DNA of 64,000 nt from Salinibacter sp. 10B. Its GTDB lineage: Bacteria > Bacteroidota > Rhodothermia > Rhodothermales > Salinibacteraceae. The notes under the pieces are model-generated. The model was not told the DNA's origin. It did no database searches and saw nothing but the letters and a program-made list of their open reading frames with translations. Where the stretch lies: the NCBI RefSeq assembly GCF_002954405.1, contig NZ_MQWC01000004.1:3164668-3228667 (forward strand), written 5' to 3'. Shown here in pieces: positions 1 through 8,474 of the stretch. The position numbers were made by a program, and so were the translations under genes. The first letter of the stretch is position 1. Each line of letters opens with the position of its first letter.

Positions 1-1036
1 GGGTGAAGATGAGCACCGCAGGCGTCATGTCCATGAACGTCCCCACCACCAGCAGGATGAGGTTCATCAGGAGCAGGATCAGAATCTTGCTCTCGGTGAG
101 GCCCAGGATGCCTTCAGAGATGAGTTGGGGAATATTTTCGAAGGACATCATCCACGAGAGGGCGATCGAGGTCGCGATCAGCAGCATCACGATCGCCGTC
201 GTGTTCACCGTATTGATGAGAATGTCGGGCAGGTCGTCGATTCCGATGGCCCGGTACACGAAGGCGAGGACGAGGGCATAGAGCACGGCCACGGCGGCGG
301 CCTCTGTGGCCGTAAAGATGCCGGCCACAATTCCGCCAATGACGACAACAAGCATGAGCAGGCTGGGCACGGCCTCCAGAAATCGCCAGAAGACCGTCGA
401 CAGCGGGAGCCGCTCGGAGGTGGGGTAGTTGGCACGAAACGACCAGTATCCGGCCACGGCCATCAGGCTCAGGCCGACCAGGAGGCCGGGAAGGTAGCCC
501 GCGAGGAAGAGAGCAGCGATGGAGACACCCCCACTCGCGAGCGAGTAGACGATGAGGATGTTGCTGGGGGGGATGAGGAGGCCGGTTGTGGCGGCCGTGG
601 AGTTGACGGCCGCACTGAAGTTTTTGTCGTAGCCCTCGGCTTCCATCTGCGGCGCCATGAAGCCGCCAACTGCCGATGCAGCCGCGGCGGCAGAGCCCGA
701 GATGGCCCCGAAGAGCATGGCAGCCACCACGTTTACGTAGGCGAGCCCCCCGGGAAGCATGCCCACGAGCCCCTTCGCAAAGTCCACGAGGCGGCGCGCC
801 ATCCCGCCCTGATTCATGAGCTCCCCCGCGAGGATGAAAAACGGAATGGCCAGCAGTGGGAATGAGTTGAGGCTTGCCGCCATGCGCTGAGCCACGGTGG
901 TGATAACCGGCAGCGGATCAATCCCGACGAGGAGCGCTGCCGTGGTGCTCAGGCCGAGACAAAACGCGACGGGCACCCCAATCGCCAGCGTCACCACGAA
1001 GACCAGAAGGAGAATGAGAACCGGAAGAACCTCCAT
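1..1036 (-). CDS. dctM: TRAP transporter large permease DctM (3' end cut by window edge)
   Basis: This is the large 12-helix-type membrane subunit of a TRAP transporter, which carries organic or sugar acids into the cell using a sodium or proton gradient. The reading frame starts at the ATG at 1034-1036 (MEVLPVLILLLVF...) and runs out of the window still open after about 345 codons; the family is usually near 425 residues, so roughly 80 are missing. The visible part is almost wholly hydrophobic and holds the family-type segment VVGTFMDMTPAVLI close to the window edge. It lies 42 bp downstream of dctQ on the same strand, so it is the third gene of a dctP-dctQ-dctM operon. The substrate cannot be read from the sequence. 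Confidence 0.9.
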   Translation of the reverse strand, partial: MEVLPVLILLLVFVVTLAIGVPVAFCLGLSTTAALLVGIDPLPVITTVAQRMAASLNSFPLLAIPFFILAGELMNQGGMARRLVDFAKGLVGMLPGGLAYVNVVAAMLFGAISGSAAAAASAVGGFMAPQMEAEGYDKNFSAAVNSTAATTGLLIPPSNILIVYSLASGGVSIAALFLAGYLPGLLVGLSLMAVAGYWSFRANYPTSERLPLSTVFWRFLEAVPSLLMLVVVIGGIVAGIFTATEAAAVAVLYALVLAFVYRAIGIDDLPDILINTVNTTAIVMLLIATSIALSWMMSFENIPQLISEGILGLTESKILILLLMNLILLVVGTFMDMTPAVLIFT

Positions 1037-1078
1037 GAGATCAGCCGAGTCGATTGAGCAGGTCGGAGCAAAGGCGGG

Positions 1079-1609
1079 CTACGCGTTTGGAGGAGTGACC
1101 TCTGGGTCGGGATTTTCGCCAGGCAGCGCACGCAGTGCTCGTGCCTCCTCGATTATGTGCACGACACTGTAAAACGCAATGACGAGGCCGGAGAGTGGCA
1201 CCGCCGCGTAGACGTAGCCGACCAGAATGTTGAGGGACGAGGAGGTCTGTCCCGAAAGAAGCAGGAGGTACACGAGACGAACCCCGCCGGCCCCCATCAC
1301 GACGACAGCAAAGGTGAAAATGCACACCTCAATGACGATCTGAAGCCGATGGTGCCGGCGTCCCTCCAGCTTTTCGGGTAGAAGTTCAAGGGCAAGGTGG
1401 CTGCGCTTCCCCGCAGCGTAACCAGACCCGAGAATGCCAACCCAGATCAAAAGATACCGGGCCAGTTCCTCGGTGAAGCCACTGGGGGCACTAATCACGA
1501 AGCGGGTAAAGACCTGCCAGAGAACATTCAGGACGGCCATGCTCATCAACACGACGAGGAGGCCCCTCAGTCCTTGGTCGACCACGTTCGTCACCTGTTC
1601 AAGAGTCAT
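1079..1609 (-). CDS. dctQ: TRAP transporter small permease DctQ
   Basis: This is the four-helix small membrane subunit that joins the binding protein to the large permease in TRAP transporters. The 176-residue product from the ATG at 1607-1609 (MTLEQVTNVVDQGLRG) has hydrophobic segments around residues 12-32, 45-65, 88-108 and 125-150 and the FTEELARYLLIWVG segment typical of DctQ. A longer frame continues upstream but lies inside the dctP 3' end and gives a non-family N-terminus, so the internal ATG was chosen. That start overlaps the dctP stop by 11 bp, which suggests translational coupling. Confidence 0.9.
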   Translation of the reverse strand: MTLEQVTNVVDQGLRGLLVVLMSMAVLNVLWQVFTRFVISAPSGFTEELARYLLIWVGILGSGYAAGKRSHLALELLPEKLEGRRHHRLQIVIEVCIFTFAVVVMGAGGVRLVYLLLLSGQTSSSLNILVGYVYAAVPLSGLVIAFYSVVHIIEEARALRALPGENPDPEVTPPNA

Positions 1610-2627
1610 CGGACGAGTGTAGATTTCGAATGCGCTGGAAGAGCTCGTAGACGCGGGGCTGATTTTTGCGGTACTGTTCGTAAAGAGGCTGCACGGCCTC
1701 GACGAACTTCGACTTGTCCGGGCGGACAATCTCGACCCCTGCTTCCTTCACCACCTTCATTGCCTCCCTTTCGGCCTGGGCCCAGTACGCTTTCTGCTTC
1801 TGCAGGGAGGCGTCGGCGGCGGTCTGCACCCACGAGCGTTGCTGTTCGGTGAGATCCTCCCAGGTGTGGGTGCTGATGAGCAGCACGTCCGGGGGAGAGG
1901 TGTGTTGGTCGAGAGAGTAATAGTCGACCAGCTCGTAGTGGCGAGTCGAGTGCAAGCTCGGGGGATTGTTCTCGGCCCCTTCCACAACCCCCTGCTGCAG
2001 GGCCGTGTAGAGCTCGCCGAAGGAAATCGGAGTGGCCTGAGCCCCAAGCTCCTGCACCATCTGGATCGCCACGGGGCTCTGCTGGACGCGAATCTTAAGG
2101 CCCTTCAGATCGGCGGGCTCGCGGATCGGAGTGTCGGCGGTGTAGAAGCTCCGGCTTCCAGCGTCGTAGTACGTGAGGCCTCGAAGCCACACGTCCTGTC
2201 CCGACAGCAGGATCTCGCGTCCGATTTCGCCTTCGAGCACGTTGAACCGGTGCTTATCATTTCGGAAGACGTAGGGCAAGCCGAACACCCGATAGTCGCG
2301 ACTGAACCCTTCAAGGACGGCCGAGGACACCTTGGCCATGTCCAGGCTGCCGATCTGCAGCAGCTCCAGGCATTGCCGCTCGGTGCCCAGCTGCTCGCTT
2401 GGATAGATTTCCACGTTCATCTTCCCGTCCGAAAGGCTATCCACCGTGTGGGCGAAGTACCGCATTCCCTTGCTGACGGGGTGGGCCGGGGCCATGCCGT
2501 GTCCCAGCCGAAGGGTGGTCGTGTCTGCCTCAGAACCGCATCCCGTGAAAAGCAGAAGCCCGAGGAGAAGGCCCCCGAGGGGCACGGCCGAAAACCGGCG
2601 AAGCGACGGTAGCAACGCAGAGTCCAT
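1599..2627 (-). CDS. dctP: TRAP transporter substrate-binding lipoprotein DctP
   Basis: This is the extracytoplasmic solute receptor of the TRAP system. The 342-residue product has a signal sequence ending in a lipobox (LLFTGC, Cys about residue 30), so it is probably a membrane-anchored lipoprotein. The mature part has the DctP pattern: an N-terminal RLGHGMAPAHPVSKG strand-loop, the LKGLKIRVQQSP segment with the conserved Arg that contacts the substrate carboxylate in this family, and the GELYTALQQGVVEGAENNP segment. An in-frame ATG at 2654 would add nine residues; the 2627 start gives a better signal peptide. It is the first gene of the operon and has a possible LacI-type operator 50-60 bp upstream. 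Confidence 0.9.
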   Translation of the reverse strand: MDSALLPSLRRFSAVPLGGLLLGLLLFTGCGSEADTTTLRLGHGMAPAHPVSKGMRYFAHTVDSLSDGKMNVEIYPSEQLGTERQCLELLQIGSLDMAKVSSAVLEGFSRDYRVFGLPYVFRNDKHRFNVLEGEIGREILLSGQDVWLRGLTYYDAGSRSFYTADTPIREPADLKGLKIRVQQSPVAIQMVQELGAQATPISFGELYTALQQGVVEGAENNPPSLHSTRHYELVDYYSLDQHTSPPDVLLISTHTWEDLTEQQRSWVQTAADASLQKQKAYWAQAEREAMKVVKEAGVEIVRPDKSKFVEAVQPLYEQYRKNQPRVYELFQRIRNLHSSDDS

Positions 2628-2673
2628 GCGACGACCGCTGGCAATGAGGAGCAAAACGTAGATTGCGTGCCTA

Positions 2674-2689
2674 GCTTAATCGGTTAAGC
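2674..2689. promoter_or_regulatory. Possible LacI-family operator upstream of dctP
   Basis: The sequence GCTTAATCGGTTAAGC is a 16-bp inverted repeat with 6-bp perfect arms and a central CG, the symmetry typical of LacI/GalR-family operators. It lies between dctP (minus) and the xylose-isomerase-like gene (plus). No LacI-type regulator gene is in the window, so the assignment rests on the shape of the site alone. The rest of 2655-2989 shows no gene. Confidence 0.45.
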
Positions 2690-2989
2690 CACAGCGCCGC
2701 CTAAGATGAAAAGAGTGTCTAGAAAAGTCAACCGAGTGCGGATTGTTGGCACGACTGCGCATATCGGATTCCAACGAGACTCGGGGATTGCAGAGGAGCA
2801 CGGGGGCGGCCCGTCTCCTTGTGACCATGGCAAACTTGCACATGAAAGGAAGTCTTCTCTTTATGAGTCGTGGCGGCGGACCCGTTGTCGACTCTCCTCA
2901 CGTCTCCGAGGTGTGGGGATCTTGGGACTGACCATGGTCCTGCGTCCGCCCGTTCCCGACGTTCTTTCGACACGACCCGACACCCACCC

Positions 2990-4162
2990 ATGTCTCTCCA
3001 GGATCTTCGTGCCCAGGCCAACGCCCGCTCGCCCGACGAGCTAGTGGAGCATCTCAAGAGCTTTGAGCTCGATCTCGAGTTTACCGCTGGGATCTGGTTC
3101 TTTACCCAGGTAGATTCCCGGTTCCACGATCACTACAAGGAGGCCCGTTCCATTGAGGAGCGCCTCGACATTGCAGCGTCGCTGAAGGACTACGGCCTCG
3201 TCGGACTTGAGGCACACTACCCGAACGAAATCAACGAGGACAACGTCGAGCTCTGGAAGGATTTTCAGGAGGACACGGGCATTGAGCTCGTGACGACGAT
3301 CCCCCTTCTTTTCTACGACCAGCAGTTCGAGTTTGGCTCCCTTTCGAATCCAGACGAGGAGGTTCGCCAGAATGCCATCGAGCGGACGAAGCGGACCTTT
3401 CGGATCGGGAAAGAGGTGGACACCGACTTTTCCGTGATCTGGCCGGGCATCGACGGGTACGAAAATCCGTTCGGCATCGACCTGGCGGCCATGCGGACCC
3501 GCTTCGAGGAGGGGCTGGCCGAGGCCCTGGACGCCGTGCCGGGCACGCGGGTAGCGTTTGAGCCGAAGCCGTACGAGCCGCGCGGACACATTCTCTATGG
3601 TCTCACCCCCGAAGGCAACCTTCTCGGCCGCAACGTGGAGGCAATGCTGACGGCTGATGAGAATCGGCGTCTGCTGGACGAGGGGCACAAGCTCGTCTGT
3701 ATGAACCCGGAGATCGGACACGTGCACATGGGCTACGAGGATCTGCCGTACGCTCTCTCCTGGCCGCTGTCGGAGGGCCGCCTCGCGCACACGCACTGGA
3801 ATAGCCAGCCGCTCGGCAACTACGACCAGGATCTTAACGTGGGCACCATCTCGCCGGAGCAGATGGAGGCGGGGCTTTACACGCTCAAGATGCACGGCTA
3901 CGACGGCCGCTTCGGCATCGACATCAACCCGGAGCGCCAGCCGGTGGACGTGGCGCTCAAGATCTCGATGGATGCGTTGCGGGCCGCAAAAGAACGTATC
4001 AACGGCCTCGACCACGAGCGCATCATCGAGGCCACGACGAACCCGAGCGAGAATCGAGGCTTCATCGAGGCCTATCTGGCGCGTGAGCGGGCACCGGAAG
4101 GGGCGGATCTGCCGGCACTCGACGAGACGCTCCAGACGGCGACGGACCGCACTTCGAGTTAG
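2990..4162 (+). CDS. Xylose-isomerase-like TIM-barrel sugar isomerase
   Basis: The 390-residue product resembles class I xylose isomerases across the barrel: RVAFEPKPYEPRG holds the first metal-binding Glu (about E191), CMNPEIGHVH the second Glu and its His (about E241 and H244), followed by YDQDLNVG and FGIDINPE. Two catalytic signatures are changed. The region that normally holds the ring-opening His reads LLFYDQQFEFG, and the usual WGGREG reads WPGIDGYE. It probably isomerises or epimerises a sugar or sugar acid other than xylose. The start at 2990 gives the family-like N-terminus; a longer open frame upstream has no family match. It is divergent from a TRAP operon, which often imports sugar acids, so a shared catabolic role is plausible. 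A terminator follows at 4195. Confidence 0.75.
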   Translation: MSLQDLRAQANARSPDELVEHLKSFELDLEFTAGIWFFTQVDSRFHDHYKEARSIEERLDIAASLKDYGLVGLEAHYPNEINEDNVELWKDFQEDTGIELVTTIPLLFYDQQFEFGSLSNPDEEVRQNAIERTKRTFRIGKEVDTDFSVIWPGIDGYENPFGIDLAAMRTRFEEGLAEALDAVPGTRVAFEPKPYEPRGHILYGLTPEGNLLGRNVEAMLTADENRRLLDEGHKLVCMNPEIGHVHMGYEDLPYALSWPLSEGRLAHTHWNSQPLGNYDQDLNVGTISPEQMEAGLYTLKMHGYDGRFGIDINPERQPVDVALKISMDALRAAKERINGLDHERIIEATTNPSENRGFIEAYLARERAPEGADLPALDETLQTATDRTSS

Positions 4163-4194
4163 CCGGATGAGGCTTCTTATTTCGAGGGCGGGCG

Positions 4195-4235
4195 AAAGGG
4201 ACGCTTCCTGTTTCGGGAGGGTCCCTTTTGTTGTT
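4195..4235 (+). terminator. Rho-independent terminator after the isomerase-like gene
   Basis: The stem AAAGGGAC (4195-4202) pairs with GTCCCTTT (4221-4228), and the second arm runs into a T-rich tail (TTTTGTTGTT). It lies 33 bp after the stop codon at 4162. Confidence 0.85.
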
Positions 4236-4454
4236 CAGATGACACACCCACGCAACGCATCGGTCAGGACATCCCGCTATGCTGAAAGTCGACGATCCGG
4301 AAGACATTTTCCGGCTCCCGAAGATTTTCTGTACTCGACCCGATGAACTACTACCATCTTCGAAGGATCGATGTGCATCTGCCGAGCGCGTTCGCACAAC
4401 GAAGCCTCCTCCGTTTGCTTCCGGCTCGATGCGGGATCTTCTCCGATAGACAAA

Positions 4455-4672
4455 AGCAACTCCGTCCGATACGGAGCTACTCGTAAAATGCATGATCATT
4501 CTGCATCGTTCGTATAAGGAAATGGCTGACCGGTCCTCTCGCGATGTGATGTGGCTTTCGCGGTGGTCTTCAGAGCCGATTTGTAGCTCTCTGTCGCGAA
4601 AGTCGCCTCAATCGTTCGGCCGGAAACCCGCTCCTGAGCGGGAGCACCCCTTACAGGGGACTACACATACTT
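4455..4672. other. Non-coding stretch dense in short inverted repeats
   Basis: The gap 4236-4829 has no convincing gene. It does hold four well-formed hairpins in a row: CTCCGT/ACGGAG (4460-4476), CTTTCGCG/CGCGAAAG (4555-4602, with an inner AGAGC/GCTCT stem), CCCGCTC/GAGCGGG (4627-4642) and CCCCT/AGGGG (4647-4659). The cluster is followed by a 32-bp segment repeated near 60.1 kb. It may be the remnant of a mobile or structured element; no transcript can be inferred from sequence alone. Confidence 0.5.
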
Positions 4673-4673
4673 T

Positions 4674-4705
4674 GCACGATAGCACAGGCCGTTCTAGGAG
4701 AGGAG
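4674..4705 (+). repeat. Dispersed repeat segment, copy A
   Basis: GCACGATAGCACAGGCCGTT and the bases that follow align with 60100-60131 (GCACTATAGCACAAGACGTT...), matching at most positions through CGTTCT and GAGAG. Both copies border hairpin-rich non-coding DNA, which suggests a shared end of a dispersed element. Confidence 0.45.
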
Positions 4706-4829
4706 AGGCCGACAGCGCTCCAGGTTTGATTCGGCCCGGTTGCCCTCGGCAGAATCCGGATCAAGTGGACCGACGTGGGGATATGACGGATGCATCCGAT
4801 CCGCTTCCCCACAACCTTCCGTTGCACAC

Positions 4830-5588
4830 ATGAACCAGATTCCGGAGGCCACCCCGGAGATCCAGGAACAGATTCGCCCCGAGGCGGTCGCCAACCGGGT
4901 GCAGTCCGTGCGGGAACGCATAGCAAAAGCCTGTGAGCGTGCCGGACGGTCGCCCGACGAGATTACCATCGTTGGCATTTCGAAGACATTTCCCATGCAG
5001 GCCGTCGAATCAGGAAAAGCAGCGGGGATTGATCATTTTGGAGAGAATCGGGCACGGCAGTTGCGGGATAAGGCACGGACGCGGCCCGGTCGGTTCAAGG
5101 CGGGGGACGTGGTCTGGCACATGGTGGGCCACCTCCAGACGAACAAAGCCAAGTTTGTGGCGCGCCATGCCGACTGGTTCGATGCCCTCGACAGTTTGCA
5201 TCTGGCTGAGGAGCTCGATGAGCGGGCGGCCAAGAACAATCGCGTGCTTCCCTGTCTTGTACAGGTTAACGTGACGGGCGAGGAGCAGAAGTACGGCCTT
5301 GATCCGGCAGAGGTGCACGATGTCCTAGACCAATGTGCACAGTTCGAGTACTTGGCCATCAAAGGCCTTATGGCCATGGCCTCGTTCGTCGACGATTCCG
5401 AACAGGTGCGAGACGAATTTCGACGGGTTCGATCGCTTTTTGAGACCTACGATCCGACCGGCAACCCCCGTGTGGAGATGACGGAACTCTCCATTGGCAT
5501 GAGCAATGATTTCGAGATTGCCGTCGAGGAAGGAAGCACAATGGTACGAATTGGAAGTGCTATCTTTGGGCCGCGCGACTACGATTAA
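4830..5588 (+). CDS. YggS/YlmE-family PLP homeostasis protein
   Basis: This is a 252-residue TIM-barrel pyridoxal-5'-phosphate-binding protein of the YggS/YlmE/PROSC family, which buffers cellular PLP. The PLP-lysine lies in IVGISKTFP (about K52), followed by HFGENR, the GHLQTNK phosphate/dimer segment, and the C-terminal LSIGMSNDFEIAVEEGSTMVR-type signature ending in RIGSAIFG. The ATG at 4830 was chosen because upstream codons give no family match. The next gene downstream encodes a DivIVA-domain protein. In Gram-positive bacteria ylmE lies in the same cluster as divIVA, so this looks like a trace of that division neighbourhood. Confidence 0.92.
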   Translation: MNQIPEATPEIQEQIRPEAVANRVQSVRERIAKACERAGRSPDEITIVGISKTFPMQAVESGKAAGIDHFGENRARQLRDKARTRPGRFKAGDVVWHMVGHLQTNKAKFVARHADWFDALDSLHLAEELDERAAKNNRVLPCLVQVNVTGEEQKYGLDPAEVHDVLDQCAQFEYLAIKGLMAMASFVDDSEQVRDEFRRVRSLFETYDPTGNPRVEMTELSIGMSNDFEIAVEEGSTMVRIGSAIFGPRDYD

Positions 5589-5775
5589 CGCCGACTCGAA
5601 ACAGTGTAGGGCGATTCTGGTGAAAATACGGTAAATCAAGCGACACATCTTGCCCGTAGTTGTTCCCTGAAGTCACGTTTTCTACTCTGTACTCATTCGG
5701 GACACGGCGCTTCCGTCCCGACACTCAATGGACCGGGGAGTGCTCCGTGTACTGTCCCACTGATTGATTAATGTC

Positions 5776-7404
5776 ATGAAACTTACGCCACTCGACATTC
5801 GGAAACAGGATTTCGACAAGAGCCTCCGTGGCTACAGTCCCGACGAGGTGGAGGCCTTCCTCGACATGGTGGCCTCGCAGTGGGAAGAGATGGAAGATGA
5901 GCGGCGGCGCCTGGAGAACAAGGTCCAGGAGCTCGAAAATCAGATGGAGCACTACCAGCGGGTGGAGGAGGCATTGCAGGAGGCCCTCGACCAGACGCGC
6001 CGGAATGCCGAGCAACAGTTGGAGAATGCGAAGCAGGAGGCAAAGAACATTGTTCAGGAGGCGAAGACGGAGGCGCAGGAAATCAAGCAGCGGGCGCAGG
6101 CGAAGCGCGACCAGTTGGAGGCCGAGGCTCATACCATCCAAAACCGCCGGAACGAGGTAGTGGCCCGGCTCCGGGCATTCCTGCACTCCGAGCTTGAAAT
6201 CCTGGACGAGTACCAGCAGGATGATCAGACGCGAGAGGAGAGTGCCCCGGAGGCACGCACGGGCACGGGGGAGCGTGCACCGGACGTAAGCACACTAGAC
6301 GAGCCGGAGGTAGACGAGTCTGCTCCAGGTGAACAGAGTCCCGCCGAGCCGGAGGTGGACACTGCAGCCATCGAGAGCGCGGCGGATGAGATTGCCGACG
6401 AAGCGACGAAAGAGGAGGCGCCGGAGCCGGACGTGTCGGCGGAGCCCGAGGTGGAAGACCAGAACGTGCCTCCCTCGGCAGCCGCCGATGCTTCCGAAGA
6501 GGTTGAGGAGGAGGAAGACTTTGCGGAGGAGTTTGCCGGTCTGCAGGACTCGCTCTCCGACGTGATCGACGAAGAGGAATTCCAGGAGGCTTCTGCCGCC
6601 GACGAAGAAGACGAGAACGAGTCCGACATTTTTGAGGACGACACGCTGCCCGACATCGGGGGGCTCGACGAAACGACGGAGTCGGAAGCCGACGCCGCGC
6701 CGTCGGAACCGGCTGTGGAAGCAGGGCCGGACCCGTCGGCTGCGGACACGAGTGCCGACGATGCCGACAAGGCGGAGGACGACGGAGGATCGGACAGCTA
6801 CCGTTCGTTTGAGGACATCCGAGAAGAAGTAAAAGAGGAGCCGATCGAGGCTGACACGTCGGAGTCGGAGAAAGAGGACACCTCCTCCACCGTCGAGGAT
6901 CTGGACGACGAGACGGCCGAGATGGACTTTTCGGCGGCCTTCGAAGAGCCCGAGGGCGGAGGGGGGGGAGACGATGTGGAATCGGAGGCGCCCACGGCGG
7001 AGGTGTCAACGCCGTCGGTGGACGAGTCGGGAGCGGACGCGACGGAAGGCCCCGATCTGCCGTCGGAAGAAGAAGAGGATGACCTGGAGCGGGCCATGCG
7101 ATCACTCTTTCCCGTTCTCCCCGATGAGGAAGAGCCTTCTGCTGCCGAGACGTCGGCAGAATCGTCGTCTTCTCCACCGGAGGCGAGCTCCACGTCGACA
7201 CAATCGGACGAAGAGGAGGAGGGAAGTCGACACCCGACGGGCTCTCAGTTTGAAGCGATCAAAGAGGACGTACAGCAGCGTGAGGAGGAGCGGGACGAGG
7301 AGGAAAAGAAAGAGAAGAAAAATCGATCGCGCTCTACGGACGAGGAGGAGGCCTCTACGGAAGAGATTGAAAAGATCTGGAGCATCCTCGAGGACATGGA
7401 GTAG
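5776..7404 (+). CDS. DivIVA-domain protein with a long acidic extension
   Basis: The N-terminus (KLTPLDIRKQDFDKSLRGYS, then PDEVEAFLD) is a clear DivIVA membrane-curvature and polarity domain, followed by coiled coil to about residue 150 (repeated ENK/QELE/QEAK heptads). After that comes about 300 residues of very acidic low-complexity sequence with few hydrophobics, and then a mixed-charge E/K/R helix ending EKIWSILEDME. The total is 542 residues, against about 160-260 for most DivIVA proteins. The ATG at 5776 was preferred over a TTG four codons earlier. DivIVA proteins recruit division or growth machinery to poles and septa; the role here is inferred. The acidic part may be a halophile-adapted spacer. 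Confidence 0.82.
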   Translation: MKLTPLDIRKQDFDKSLRGYSPDEVEAFLDMVASQWEEMEDERRRLENKVQELENQMEHYQRVEEALQEALDQTRRNAEQQLENAKQEAKNIVQEAKTEAQEIKQRAQAKRDQLEAEAHTIQNRRNEVVARLRAFLHSELEILDEYQQDDQTREESAPEARTGTGERAPDVSTLDEPEVDESAPGEQSPAEPEVDTAAIESAADEIADEATKEEAPEPDVSAEPEVEDQNVPPSAAADASEEVEEEEDFAEEFAGLQDSLSDVIDEEEFQEASAADEEDENESDIFEDDTLPDIGGLDETTESEADAAPSEPAVEAGPDPSAADTSADDADKAEDDGGSDSYRSFEDIREEVKEEPIEADTSESEKEDTSSTVEDLDDETAEMDFSAAFEEPEGGGGGDDVESEAPTAEVSTPSVDESGADATEGPDLPSEEEEDDLERAMRSLFPVLPDEEEPSAAETSAESSSSPPEASSTSTQSDEEEEGSRHPTGSQFEAIKEDVQQREEERDEEEKKEKKNRSRSTDEEEASTEEIEKIWSILEDME

Positions 7405-7470
7405 GAGGCTCCGTCTTGTCTTCTCACGCGACGATTGTGTTACCCTCTTCCGTTTTTCCCATTCCCGGCA

Positions 7471-8349
7471 ATGTCCGAATCGAACGCATCCCCTGCGCGT
7501 ACTGCCGACGATACTCGAACGTACCGGCGCCACGTAGAAGAAACGGCTACTGCTCTTCGAGAGCAGTTGTCCACCGTTCCATCGATCGCCCTCGTACTGG
7601 AATCCGGGATTGGCCGTCTCGATGAGGGCCTTGCCGAGGCACGGACGTGGAAACTGCGCGACCTGCCGCACGGGCCGTCGGACACGGAGGGCCCTGAACG
7701 TACTCTCTCGGTGGGGAGCTTTGAGTCAACTCCTCTTTTCACGCTGGAGGGGGCATTGTCGCTGCACGAAGGATTTACGCCGTACGAGGTGGCCTTTCCT
7801 GTGCGTGTGTTGGCCGAGGCAGGGGTGGAGACCATTCTGTTTGTGAACACCGCCGGGAGTGTAGACCCAGTCATTGAGACGGGCAGTTTGGTTCTCGCGA
7901 CCGACCACATCAACTTCCAAGGGGGGAATCCGCTCGTAGGGCCGAACGTGGACGATTGGGGACCACGGTTCCCGGACATGACATCGCCATACGACCCTGC
8001 CCTGCGGGCCGCCGCCGAGGAGGCGGCATTGCGGCATGGCCTTCAGCTTCACGAGGGCATCTACTTTGCCATGCTGGGCCCAAATGCGGGAACGCGGGCC
8101 GAATACCGAATGATACAGTCCCTGGGAGCCAACGTTGTGGGAACGAGCACGGTGCCCGAGGTCATTGTGGCCCGACACATGGGGGTTCAGGTGCTGGCAC
8201 TGTCGGTGGTGACTGAGCAGTGTCTCGTCGGGGAGGGGGCGTCGTCCGACTCGAAGGACGTTTCAGTATCGGCGATTCGTCCGCGGCTCCAGGTGCTTCT
8301 TCAGACCCTCATCGAGGAAGGCACGAACGGAACGGGCGCAAAGGCGTGA
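7471..8349 (+). CDS. Purine nucleoside phosphorylase-like protein with altered active-site residues
   Basis: The 292-residue fold is that of class II (trimeric) purine nucleoside phosphorylase. It shows ESGIG for the phosphate loop, VAFPVRVL, FVNTAGS, the DHIN motif with NPLVGPN, and GTSTVPEVIVARHMGV. Key residues known from the family are replaced. The RFH segment that binds phosphate reads ALS (A95-S97) with the nearby Tyr as His. The base-binding Phe-Glu of GP.FET reads Ala-Gly (A206-G207). The purine-binding Asn reads Glu (E249). It is probably not a standard PNP, and may act on another substrate or have lost catalysis. The ATG at 7471 lies 66 bp after the DivIVA gene. Confidence 0.7.
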   Translation: MSESNASPARTADDTRTYRRHVEETATALREQLSTVPSIALVLESGIGRLDEGLAEARTWKLRDLPHGPSDTEGPERTLSVGSFESTPLFTLEGALSLHEGFTPYEVAFPVRVLAEAGVETILFVNTAGSVDPVIETGSLVLATDHINFQGGNPLVGPNVDDWGPRFPDMTSPYDPALRAAAEEAALRHGLQLHEGIYFAMLGPNAGTRAEYRMIQSLGANVVGTSTVPEVIVARHMGVQVLALSVVTEQCLVGEGASSDSKDVSVSAIRPRLQVLLQTLIEEGTNGTGAKA

Positions 8350-8474
8350 TGCAACCCTCGCGGTTGTATTGCACCTCTCCGCGTCGTCAACCATTTTAAC
8401 TGCGCTCGTCCGACGGGTCGTGCAGCGGCGGGCAATCTGTGATCCCTGAGTATCTGTCGTTGACTTCTGAGCGT

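Noticed and set aside
125-865. A 246-codon plus-strand frame opposite dctM
   Set aside because: The minus strand encodes a clear TRAP permease here; the plus frame is a charge-rich, low-complexity shadow.
6083-7201. A 372-codon minus-strand frame within the DivIVA gene
   Set aside because: It arises from the repetitive GAG/GAC codons of the acidic region on the other strand.
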